Assembly: GCA_002691835.1 (NCBI GenBank)
Contig: NZJA01000115.1
Span: 1-8,498 of the forward strand
Direction of reading: 5' to 3'
DNA length: 8,498 nt
Source: Planctomycetota bacterium
GTDB lineage: Bacteria > Planctomycetota > UBA8108 > UBA1146
Part shown: positions 1-6,216 of the stretch, piece after piece
How the letters are laid out: the number at the start of each line of letters is the position of its first letter
Numbering within the stretch: position 1 is the first letter of the stretch
Position numbers and translations under genes: made by a program
The notes under the pieces: generated by a model
The model's database searches: none
What the model was told of the DNA's origin: nothing
Seen by the model: only the letters and a program-made list of their open reading frames with translations

Positions 1-558
1 CGATATACCGGCAGCGGCAAGATTCCGAGCTTCTCTTAGTACATCTCCCTCAGTGGGATTCCCATCGCTCAGAAGAATGATGCGTTTGCCACCCCCAGCG
101 GAATTTGCGGTAAGAAAGCTGGCCGCATACCGGAATGCGGCACCGATATCCGTGACATTTTGATTGATCGATACTTGCTTACCTGGCCCCAGTTTAAGTG
201 CCAGCCCCTGTTCAAGCGCCGGTTCTGCACCAAATGAAACTAATGCGACTTGATCGGGAACCGTAAGGTTCCCCAACTTTCGTGAAATCTCTTCCAGAGC
301 AATATCGGTTTCTAGCCGCGAGACAGATTCCGACAAATCTCTTAATACAACGATGGTCAATCCATCACTTTTTGTATCGAAAGATATTCCTGCAAGACCC
401 AGCAAAAGAAGAATCGCTGCAATACTTCTCAAAACCAATGAAGAGATTCGGATATGTGGCGAACTCGCAGCTCTACTGTATTTCCAAAGCAGATAGATCA
501 CTGCGATAACAGGAACTGACCAAAGGAGGAGCCAAGGCTCTGAGAACTCAAGAGACAT
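1..558 (-). CDS. Membrane-anchored VWA-domain protein (BatA-like), C-terminus outside window
   Basis: Reading runs from ATG at 558 through 186 open codons to the window edge, so only the N-terminal part is present. Residues about 8-25 and 41-60 are two hydrophobic segments separated by a short basic stretch, which would anchor the protein in the inner membrane. A von Willebrand factor A domain begins near residue 67. Its metal-ion-dependent adhesion site is intact: D74-x-S76-x-S78 after the first beta strand, T136 in VTDIG and D165 in LLSDG. VWA domains of this layout usually bind protein partners through a divalent metal and often belong to MoxR AAA-ATPase systems; the MoxR link is inferred, as no ATPase is in the window. 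The start overlaps the stop of the NHL gene by one base (TAATG), with AAGGAG eight bases upstream, so translation is probably coupled. The function beyond partner binding is unknown. Confidence 0.85.
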   Translation of the reverse strand, partial: MSLEFSEPWLLLWSVPVIAVIYLLWKYSRAASSPHIRISSLVLRSIAAILLLLGLAGISFDTKSDGLTIVVLRDLSESVSRLETDIALEEISRKLGNLTVPDQVALVSFGAEPALEQGLALKLGPGKQVSINQNVTDIGAAFRYAASFLTANSAGGGKRIILLSDGNPTEGDVLREARNLAAAGIS

Positions 559-1529
559 TACCTCAACTCCTTTCGTGGTATCTGGAGTCTGCTAATTCGA
601 TTATTTCCGGTATCCGCGATGAATACCTCTATCGTCTCTGAATTGAACCGGGCAGAGATGCCTCGTGGTTCATGCAATTCGCCCTTACTCCTGCCAAGTC
701 CTCCGTATTGTGCCAGGCAATCCCCTGCCTCTGAGAACACTTGCAACAGGCAACCGGAACGATCTACCACCAGAATGGTTCCATCCCGCAAGACATCAAC
801 ATCAAAGGGCACTGCAAACTGCCCTCTCTCACTTCCCGGGCCGCCAATTTGCTGAAGAAACTCTCCCTCAGGAGAGAAGCGCAGAATACGCTGATGCCCA
901 CAGTCGACCACGAGAACAGTTCCATCCGGCGCAACGGCCAAACCCTCCGGGCGCAGAAACTGATCCTGTTCATCCCCTCTCATTCCCCAGATATTGAGTA
1001 CCTCGCCCTCTCGAGAGAATCTGAAGATCCTATCCTGTTCCCCGTAGGAAGCGACATAGATAGAACCATCTGGAGCAATATCGATCCCCCTCACCAGTTC
1101 AAGTCCGCTTCCTTCTCCAAACCTTCGAACTTCAACCCCCTCTGAGTCAAATTCGAGAACTCGCATATAATGAGTATCGGCGACAAGAAAATGACCTTCG
1201 GGAGTTTCGCAAAGGTCGATGGGGTGACCCGAAGTCCATTCCGGAAGTGACCAGATAGCGATCACTTTCCCTGAGTTATCGAATACTTGCGCTCTACCGC
1301 TACGATCGATGATGACACACCCACCGTTTTTTCGAGTCGTGATCGCTCGGGGCTGAAACAGTTTCCCCACTCCCCTGCCGGGCCCGCCAAGAATGGAGAC
1401 GTCCGGGAGAGGGTCCCAACGATCAGAGGCTGAGCATGAGAACAGAATCAACGGTAGACAGAGAACCACTAAGGATTTCAACCAGGCTGAAGAACTCATG
1501 GGAGAAAATCTGAGGAAGAGTGATCGCAT
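558..1529 (-). CDS. NHL-repeat lipoprotein, predicted six-bladed beta-propeller
   Basis: This 323-residue protein begins with a signal peptide whose hydrophobic core (about residues 17-30) ends in a lipobox, L29-F-S-C32, so it is predicted to be a lipid-anchored envelope protein. The rest consists of about six NHL-type repeats. They share the pattern PxGhAhxxDGxhhVxDxxxxRhxxF; examples are PEGLAVAPDGTVLVVDCGHQ and the last one with VFIADTGNNRI. NHL repeats form a beta-propeller that usually binds proteins, RNA or glycans; no catalytic motif is visible. I chose ATG at 1529 because it overlaps the upstream TGA by one base (TGATG). A TTG three bases earlier and an internal ATG at 1499 are alternatives. 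The gene lies between the UGA-containing membrane protein and the VWA protein and shares one-base overlaps with both, which suggests a single functional unit. The ligand is unknown. Confidence 0.88.
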   Translation of the reverse strand: MRSLFLRFSPMSSSAWLKSLVVLCLPLILFSCSASDRWDPLPDVSILGGPGRGVGKLFQPRAITTRKNGGCVIIDRSGRAQVFDNSGKVIAIWSLPEWTSGHPIDLCETPEGHFLVADTHYMRVLEFDSEGVEVRRFGEGSGLELVRGIDIAPDGSIYVASYGEQDRIFRFSREGEVLNIWGMRGDEQDQFLRPEGLAVAPDGTVLVVDCGHQRILRFSPEGEFLQQIGGPGSERGQFAVPFDVDVLRDGTILVVDRSGCLLQVFSEAGDCLAQYGGLGRSKGELHEPRGISARFNSETIEVFIADTGNNRISRLQIPRKELR

Positions 1530-3184
1530 CAATCGTCGGTACGACCTTGAAGGCGGTCAAAATAGTCGCGAGTCACTTTTTTGAGCGCTGCAGGGAGACG
1601 CTGTTTTTCGATTTCAGATTCAGCAACCCTGCTACTGCTTGCAACCGTTTCTGAAAATTCTCGGCGAGCTTCACCCGCTGGTGCTTCGCCTCGAGTCAAA
1701 AACGTAGAAACAATCTTCCCTGGTGCAGGAGAGTTTCCTCCTGGAAGCTGTTCGGGCTTCAGCTGTCCTGGTTGACCACCGATGCCCTGTTCACCGCCCG
1801 CACCCAATCCTGGATTAGTTCCCTGACCAGGAACGGCTCCAAGTTCTCCACCCGCAGGAGAAGACCCTGCTTGACCACTTTTGAGATGAACGAGACCTCG
1901 CTCACCAGGGGACCCGCTACTTCACGTGCCACCAGAATTGGCCTGACATTTTCCGGCAAGACAGTCCGGGCAGATCTGAGGAGGATTTCCTTTTGGCCAC
2001 TCCTTTGCCAACTGACTGAGTTCGGCCTCCGTAAATTCAAGCTGCTCTTTGACCTGATCCAAGAGAGCCAAATCCTTGAGCATTTGCGACAACTGCTCAA
2101 GATCATTAGCCAGTTCCTCTTTCCCTGAACCAGCTTGTCCTGGTTTTCCAAATTTCTGACCCAACATTTTCTGCAACTCCTCCTGCAATGATTCCATTGC
2201 AGCCGGATCATCAGAAAACTTCTTGGCCAAAGCATCGAGAGCTGTCGCAATCTGTCCAACATCGCCTTCCTGCAACGCCTTTGCCAATTTTTTCATTTCA
2301 GCAGAAGACTGTTGGCGAATCGATTCGATGTCTTCTTTCATTCGCTTGACCATTTTGGCTGACTCTTCCGAGTCAGAAGCTTTTTTGGCAGCGGCGACTT
2401 TAGACAACTGTTGCTTCAGCTGATCTTTGAGATCTTCTGATTTGCGGATATCGGAATTTTCAGATTTCGACAGTTCCAAGTTTCGTTTTTGCTGACGAGT
2501 AATCTTGCGAATCACTTCTCGTGTTTCATCGGAAACGTCATGTTTTTGTGAGATTTCTTCAACTTTTTCCAGGCGACGGACAAGAGCCTTCTCTTTACGC
2601 ATCACCCGCGCATTTTCTTTGCGTTCCTCCTCGATGGCCGCCTGAGTTCCGAACAGATCGATTGCTGGCAAGAACAGACTTCCCCCAAAAAACAACAGGC
2701 AAATCCATAAGGCTTTTCCAGGCCAGAGACGCCCTACAGGCAGAGCCGTAGAGAGATCGACAGAGCCTGAAACCTCTCCTGCATCTTCGAGGACCTTACG
2801 AGCGGCATCCTCGGAGAGCTTTCCCTCACGTGCGTAGATCGCTGTCGATATCGTCTGAGGAATATTGACTTGTCCTTCAACCTCAACTGCACCGGCGATC
2901 GTGGAGGAATCTGCCCTCAAACGAGCCAAAAGGATGAATAAGGAAAACAATCCACCCGCAGCCCAAAGCTTCTGATTCAGTGTTGTCACCGGTTCATAGA
3001 CCTTGTCAGCGATGATCAAGACTGTGAGTGCCATGATTGCAACGCAGATGGCCCCCTCCAAAGATCGAACCGTTTTGAGGAATGCCCGCCGCCGCTGGAT
3101 TCGTATCAACAGCTGATCCAGTTCCTTGTGGGAACTCTCGTCAGAATTTAATCGGGGTTTATCACTCATGTGGTTACCACTCAT
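1529..3184 (-). CDS. Coiled-coil membrane protein with in-frame UGA, candidate new selenoprotein
   Basis: Read through one in-frame TGA (codon 421), the gene encodes 551 residues. The order is: hydrophilic N-terminus; hydrophobic segments at about 42-61, 71-90 and 152-174; a long charged, Lys/Glu/Gln-rich coiled coil at about 185-390; a cysteine cluster C405-P-D-C408 and C413; the UGA at 421; a Gly/Pro/Ser/Gln-rich linker; and a charged C-terminal segment ending in DYFDRLQGRTDD. Planctomycete proteins near MoxR/VWA genes often share this plan, including a Gly-rich linker and a terminal YF-containing helix. That family link is from general knowledge, not alignment. The part after UGA has no ATG; only a TTG at 1807 and a late GTG could restart it. 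A single continuous protein is therefore the best reading. The UGA could encode selenocysteine, or be a nonsense mutation or sequencing error. The hairpin after it and the second UGA gene nearby favour selenocysteine. The start is uncertain: GTG 3187, ATG 3184 and ATG 3169 are all possible, and none has a strong Shine-Dalgarno. The stop overlaps the NHL start by one base. Confidence 0.65.
1885..1906 (-). promoter_or_regulatory. Putative bacterial SECIS hairpin with GGUC apical loop
   Basis: On the minus strand the arm GGUGAGCGA (1906-1898) pairs over nine positions, including two G-U pairs, with UCGUUCAUC (1893-1885) around the loop GGUC (1897-1894). The loop starts 24 nt after the UGA. Known bacterial SECIS elements lie just 3' of the UGA, and have a G in the first two loop positions; the E. 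coli fdhF element has a GGUC loop closed by an A-U pair, as here. The bulged U of the E. coli helix is absent. SelB binding is inferred. Confidence 0.55.
1922..1924 (-). other. In-frame UGA, possible selenocysteine codon of the coiled-coil membrane protein
   Basis: The codon follows GGC ACG of the motif CQANSGGT and is followed in frame by AGT AGC GGG. Eight residues upstream is C413, and C405/C408 form a CxxC. The full pattern is C-x2-C-x4-C-x7-UGA. No sense-codon homologue can be compared here, so whether relatives carry Cys at this place is the key unknown. If the codon were an ordinary stop, the protein would end at 420 residues and the 131 in-frame downstream codons would have no good start. 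Confidence 0.6.
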
Positions 3185-3248
3185 CACGATCTTTTGACTT
3201 CTATTTTTGTTCCACTTCTGCGGACTCTCTTCTGAGCAACTCTTTAGT

Positions 3249-3276
3249 GCTCATCATGCAGGGCTCATCATGCAGG
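3249..3276. repeat. Tandem 14-bp direct repeat in intergenic gap
   Basis: GCTCATCATGCAGG occurs twice head to tail (3249-3262 and 3263-3276). A degenerate third copy, ACTCAACATTTCAGG, follows at 3277-3291. The repeat sits about 65 bp upstream of the coiled-coil membrane protein start and downstream of the terminator of the aroC unit. It could be a regulator binding site or a replication-slippage product. No function can be assigned. Confidence 0.8.
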
Positions 3277-3307
3277 ACTCAACATTTCAGGGCAGTGAAA
3301 AGCCCAC

Positions 3308-3332
3308 GGGAACTCCTCCCTGAGGAGTTCCC
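3308..3332 (-). terminator. Hairpin terminator after the AhpD-like gene
   Basis: GGGAACTCCTC (3308-3318) and GAGGAGTTCCC (3322-3332) form a perfect 11-bp stem with a three-base loop, about 50 bases downstream of the AhpD-like stop. On the minus strand the stem is followed by GTGGGC and then only four T, so the U-tract is weak and displaced. It probably ends the aroC transcript, with incomplete termination possible. Confidence 0.6.
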
Positions 3333-3382
3333 ATATTCGATGTCCATGCTACCGCAATCAGCATTGAAATTCAGGGTCGTTC

Positions 3383-3946
3383 TCAGGAATCGTCTTTTGG
3401 CGACATCCAAGGTTCGAGATCCACTCCTGTAGCCTCAGCAACCCTATTAATATGACTAAAGAAACCGATGACGTGGATTGCTTCGAGAATTTGTTCATCT
3501 GAATATCCCACTGCTCGCAGCTTCTCACAGTCCGTTTCAGATTGGGCTCCAGAAAGTAACGCAAGTTTTTGAACAAACTGCTGTAAAGCAGTCAGTCTTT
3601 CATCGAGATTTTCTTCCTTGGAGAACTCCGACCGAACCGATCGAAGGAGGTCTTCACCGCCGTCAGCAGTGGCGAGATCCTGCTCATGAGACTGGATTCA
3701 GTAATGGCAATCATTCGCCTGACTGGTGAGAACTGCGATCCATTCTCGCTCAGCAACAGTCAGTGCCCCTGGGCCCTTCATGAGTTGAATATAAAATTTC
3801 ATGAACGCATCGAGAAGATCGGGTCGAAGAGACATTACTTTCAAAATCTCTGCGACATCCCCTGCTCGCCCTCTGGCAGCAGTATATGTTTGCTCTAACA
3901 GCCCATCTGGATCGTCCGCTGGATTTCCCTGACGAATCCAGGCCAT
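3383..3946 (-). CDS. Peroxidase-related AhpD-like protein with CxxU motif, probable selenoprotein
   Basis: The 187-residue protein starts MAWIRQGNPADDPDG and matches the carboxymuconolactone decarboxylase/AhpD fold, specifically the peroxidase-related group of the TIGR01926 type. The active-site pattern E68-x11-C80-H-Y-U83-x3-H87 has the same spacing as Glu118, Cys130, Cys133 and His137 of Mycobacterium tuberculosis AhpD, except that the second cysteine is an in-frame TGA. After it the frame stays open for 104 codons of family-like sequence, including YSDEQILEAIHVIGFFSHIN and VAEATGVDLEPW, to a TGA at 3383. Such enzymes use a thiol (here selenol) pair to reduce hydroperoxides or act as disulfide reductases; the substrate is unknown. 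I chose ATG 3946, with AAGGA four bases upstream and the family-typical MAWI start; ATG 3949 is also possible. The start overlaps the aroC stop, so the two are co-transcribed. Standard gene calling would give a truncated fragment of about 82 residues. Confidence 0.88.
3665..3684 (-). promoter_or_regulatory. Weak SECIS-like hairpin after the AhpD-like UGA
   Basis: AGCAG (3684-3680) pairs with CUGCU (3669-3665) around a ten-base loop, GAUCUCGCCA. The loop starts 18 nt after the UGA and has G at its first position, as bacterial SECIS elements require. The stem has only five pairs; outward extension is broken by mismatches. It fits the loose bacterial rule but is not a strong element, and another local fold may be the real one. 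Confidence 0.4.
3698..3700 (-). other. Selenocysteine UGA codon of the AhpD-like protein (Sec83)
   Basis: The minus strand reads GAT TGC CAT TAC TGA ATC CAG TCT CAT, giving D-C-H-Y-UGA-I-Q-S-H. The UGA falls exactly on the second catalytic cysteine of the AhpD CxxCxxxH motif. Sec-for-Cys replacement at this motif is an established type of bacterial selenoprotein. A random nonsense mutation would rarely hit this one residue. Confidence 0.87.
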
Positions 3947-5040
3947 CATTCATTTCCTTCAAAGGGTGGCAGAGCACGCCTCGACAGAAACCGATCCGCG
4001 AGAACGAGTGCGAGCATCGATTCAACGATAGGAACAGCCCTCGGAAGTACACAGGGATCGTGACGACCTGTTCCTGAAAATTGGACTTCCTCACCCGATT
4101 TCTTTACGGACTTCTGGGATCTTCGAATTGTCGACGTCGGCTTGAACCCGACCCGAAGCCAAATGGGTGCTCCACTTGAAATCCCGCCCAATAATCCGCC
4201 GCTACGATTCGTGGCCGGAGCGATTTCACCCTCTTCAGTCAATCCGAAGGCGTCATTGTTTTCACCTCCGGTTTTCCCTGTTGCGGCGATGCCGTCACCG
4301 ATTTCGATCGCAACAGTCGCTGGGATCGACAACATGGCTTGCCCGATCCAGGCTTTCAATTTGCCAAAGACTGGATCACCCCAACCGGCAGGTACTCCAC
4401 GGGCAACCACCCCGACCCAACCTCCCAAGCTCTCACCTTCATCTCTGGCCTGAGAGACAGCGGCAACAAATTCAGATGAAGTGTCCTCATGAGGGCAGCG
4501 AACCAGACTCGAATCGACTTCTTCCCGGGTGATCTTCTCAATCTCCACTGGAGCTCGGGTACCGGCTAACTCAGAAACCCAACCGACGATCTCGATGCCA
4601 TGTTCCAAGCGAAGAAACTCTGCAGCGATGGCTCCTGCAGCGACACGAGCCGCTGTCTCCCGAGCACTCGCCCGGCCTCCGCCGCGGGGATCCCGATGGC
4701 CATAGCGTGCCTCCGTCGTAAAATCTGCATGCCCGGGACGATAGATCTCAGAAATTGAGTCGTAATCAGACGAACGAACATCACTGCTTTCGATGTAGAT
4801 GGAGACCGGAGTTCCAAGGGTTTTCCCCTCATAGACCCCTGAAAGAATCATCGGTTCATCCGGTTCCTTGCGCGGAGATGCCAGATCTCCCCCCGGGCGT
4901 CGCCTTTTCAGCTGTTGCTGAAGGAGTTCGGGTGTCACCGGTAGCCCGGCAGGAAGGCCATCCAGAACCACTCCGATTCCGGGGCCATGGGATTCTCCCC
5001 AGGTCGTGATGCGAAGGTACTCGCCGAAGGTATTGCTCAT
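3946..5040 (-). CDS. aroC: Chorismate synthase
   Basis: AroC converts 5-enolpyruvylshikimate-3-phosphate to chorismate, the last step of the shikimate pathway. It uses reduced FMN and works in the cytoplasm as a tetramer. The 364-residue sequence shows the family landmarks in order: N-terminal NTFGEYLRITTWGESHGPG with the active-site His18; RPGHADFTTEARYGHRDPRG followed by GGRASARETAARVAAG; NNDAFGLTEEGEI; and near the C-terminus GTGRHDPCVLPRAVPIVESM. The length is normal. I chose ATG 5040 because family members begin a few residues before NTFG; the ATG codons at 5082 and 5070 would add an atypical extension and lie at or upstream of the likely promoter. No clear Shine-Dalgarno precedes 5040, so the message may be nearly leaderless. 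The stop TGA overlaps the start of the AhpD-like selenoprotein. Confidence 0.97.
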   Translation of the reverse strand: MSNTFGEYLRITTWGESHGPGIGVVLDGLPAGLPVTPELLQQQLKRRRPGGDLASPRKEPDEPMILSGVYEGKTLGTPVSIYIESSDVRSSDYDSISEIYRPGHADFTTEARYGHRDPRGGGRASARETAARVAAGAIAAEFLRLEHGIEIVGWVSELAGTRAPVEIEKITREEVDSSLVRCPHEDTSSEFVAAVSQARDEGESLGGWVGVVARGVPAGWGDPVFGKLKAWIGQAMLSIPATVAIEIGDGIAATGKTGGENNDAFGLTEEGEIAPATNRSGGLLGGISSGAPIWLRVGFKPTSTIRRSQKSVKKSGEEVQFSGTGRHDPCVLPRAVPIVESMLALVLADRFLSRRALPPFEGNE

Positions 5041-5047
5041 GACATGG

Positions 5048-5076
5048 AATGTAGTCAATCTGGGGTCCATTGCCAA
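5048..5076 (-). promoter_or_regulatory. Putative sigma-70-type promoter of aroC
   Basis: On the minus strand a TTGGCA -35 box (5076-5071) is followed after 17 bases by TACATT (5053-5048), close to the TTGACA/TATAAT consensus. The predicted start of transcription is near 5041, only a base or so before the aroC ATG at 5040, which would make the transcript leaderless or nearly so. The match is by eye only. Confidence 0.4.
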
Positions 5077-5080
5077 TAAC
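5052..5080 (+). promoter_or_regulatory. Possible weak promoter of the mutY operon
   Basis: TAGTCA (5052-5057) and AATAAC (5075-5080) are 17 bases apart, each with four of six consensus matches. They overlap the aroC promoter on the other strand, so the two transcription units may compete. This is a weak call, made mainly because the 63-bp divergent gap must hold a promoter. Confidence 0.25.
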
Positions 5081-5103
5081 ATGAAGAGGACTTGAGCAGA
5101 TCT

Positions 5104-6216
5104 ATGGGTGATTCCGGAAAGACACCATCTATTCCAGACAGGCTTCTCGGGTGGTATTCCCGAAATCCTGAGGAAATGCCATGGAGAGGCTGCGGCAATC
5201 CCTACGGGATCTGGCTCTCAGAGGTCATGCTTCAACAAACTCAGATCGCCACAGTCATTCCTTACTGGCAAAAATTCATGGATCACTACCCTGATATCGC
5301 CAGCCTCGCTGCCGCTAATGAGGAAGCGGTCCTCGAAGACTGGGCCGGACTGGGCTATTACTCTCGCGGACGAAATCTGCACCGGGCGGCTCAACAACTT
5401 GTGAAAGAACACTGCGGCGAGTTCCCGATGGACCCTGAAGAGGTCAGAGCTCTTCCAGGAGTTGGTGAATACACGACCGCTGCCATCTGCAGCATTGCAT
5501 TTGATCAGGGATTACCCGTCGTCGACGGTAATGTTGAACGAGTGATTAGCCGCCACAGAAAAGTGCCTGGCGATCTCCGAAAGGGAGAAGCCAAAAAATC
5601 GATTCGTCAAATCGCGCAGTCATGGCTGAGCCCAGATCACCCGGGTGACCACAACCAGGCCATGATGGATTTGGGACGAAAAGTTTGCACGCCCCGAAAC
5701 CCCCGGTGCAACGAGTGCCCGCTTGCTGTCGATTGCCAAGCTCGATCTTCAGGCGACCCCCACCAGTGGCCAGAACCCAAGAAGCGCCGTCCTGTCGAGA
5801 AACAGCAATGGCTCAGTGCGCTCTTCACGACCGGCAAAGAGCTTTTATTGTTTCCTGGGAACACTGAATTGCTCACCAAGCACTTCGGTCCAGTACTGGT
5901 TCGGATCGAGCCCACAAATCAAGATCTAAAACCGGCGAATACAAAACAGATCCTGACAGCTGAACTGAATCAGAGAGGCTTTGGCCATCCCGACATCATT
6001 GGGTTCGGAGATTCATTCAAGCACTCCATCACCCACCGACAACTGGAAGTCAAACCAGTACTTTGCCGTTGGCATGGGCCCACTCCTGAGAACTGTCGAC
6101 AAATCACACCCCAGTCTTCAAACAAACTTCCCGTTCTTCACAGAAAAGCGCTCGAAGGGATTTTGCCGCTCTTGGCATCTTCCGAAGAGGAGATCCACCA
6201 TGAAGATCATTCATAA
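5104..6216 (+). CDS. mutY: A/G-specific adenine DNA glycosylase
   Basis: MutY removes adenine mispaired with 8-oxoguanine in base-excision repair. The 370-residue sequence has all the landmarks. SEVMLQQTQ carries the catalytic Glu40. LPGVGEYTTAA (about 117-127) is the helix-hairpin-helix. VVDGNVERV carries the catalytic Asp141. C195-x6-C202-x2-C205-x5-C211 binds the [4Fe-4S] cluster. The C-terminal third, with FKHSITHRQLEVKPVLCRW, corresponds to the MutT/NUDIX-like domain that recognises 8-oxoG. The start is uncertain: ATG 5104 lies 13 bases after GAAGAGGA, whereas TTG 5092 lies only one base after it, so I prefer 5104. It is the first gene of a three-gene operon; the next gene starts 17 bases before its stop. 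Confidence 0.96.
   Translation: MGDSGKTPSIPDRLLGWYSRNPEEMPWRGCGNPYGIWLSEVMLQQTQIATVIPYWQKFMDHYPDIASLAAANEEAVLEDWAGLGYYSRGRNLHRAAQQLVKEHCGEFPMDPEEVRALPGVGEYTTAAICSIAFDQGLPVVDGNVERVISRHRKVPGDLRKGEAKKSIRQIAQSWLSPDHPGDHNQAMMDLGRKVCTPRNPRCNECPLAVDCQARSSGDPHQWPEPKKRRPVEKQQWLSALFTTGKELLLFPGNTELLTKHFGPVLVRIEPTNQDLKPANTKQILTAELNQRGFGHPDIIGFGDSFKHSITHRQLEVKPVLCRWHGPTPENCRQITPQSSNKLPVLHRKALEGILPLLASSEEEIHHEDHS

Noticed and set aside
1529..1807. Separate 92-codon gene starting at TTG 1807
   Set aside because: It is in the same frame as the membrane protein, just past its TGA, and lacks an ATG and a Shine-Dalgarno. It reads better as the C-terminal part of that protein.
1759..2262. 167-codon open frame on the minus strand
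   Set aside because: It overlaps the coiled-coil gene in another frame, has low-complexity composition, and shows no domain; it is a shadow.
3946..3948. Possible Sec read-through of the aroC TGA
   Set aside because: AroC is complete there and the next gene starts in the overlap with its own Shine-Dalgarno and family-typical N-terminus.
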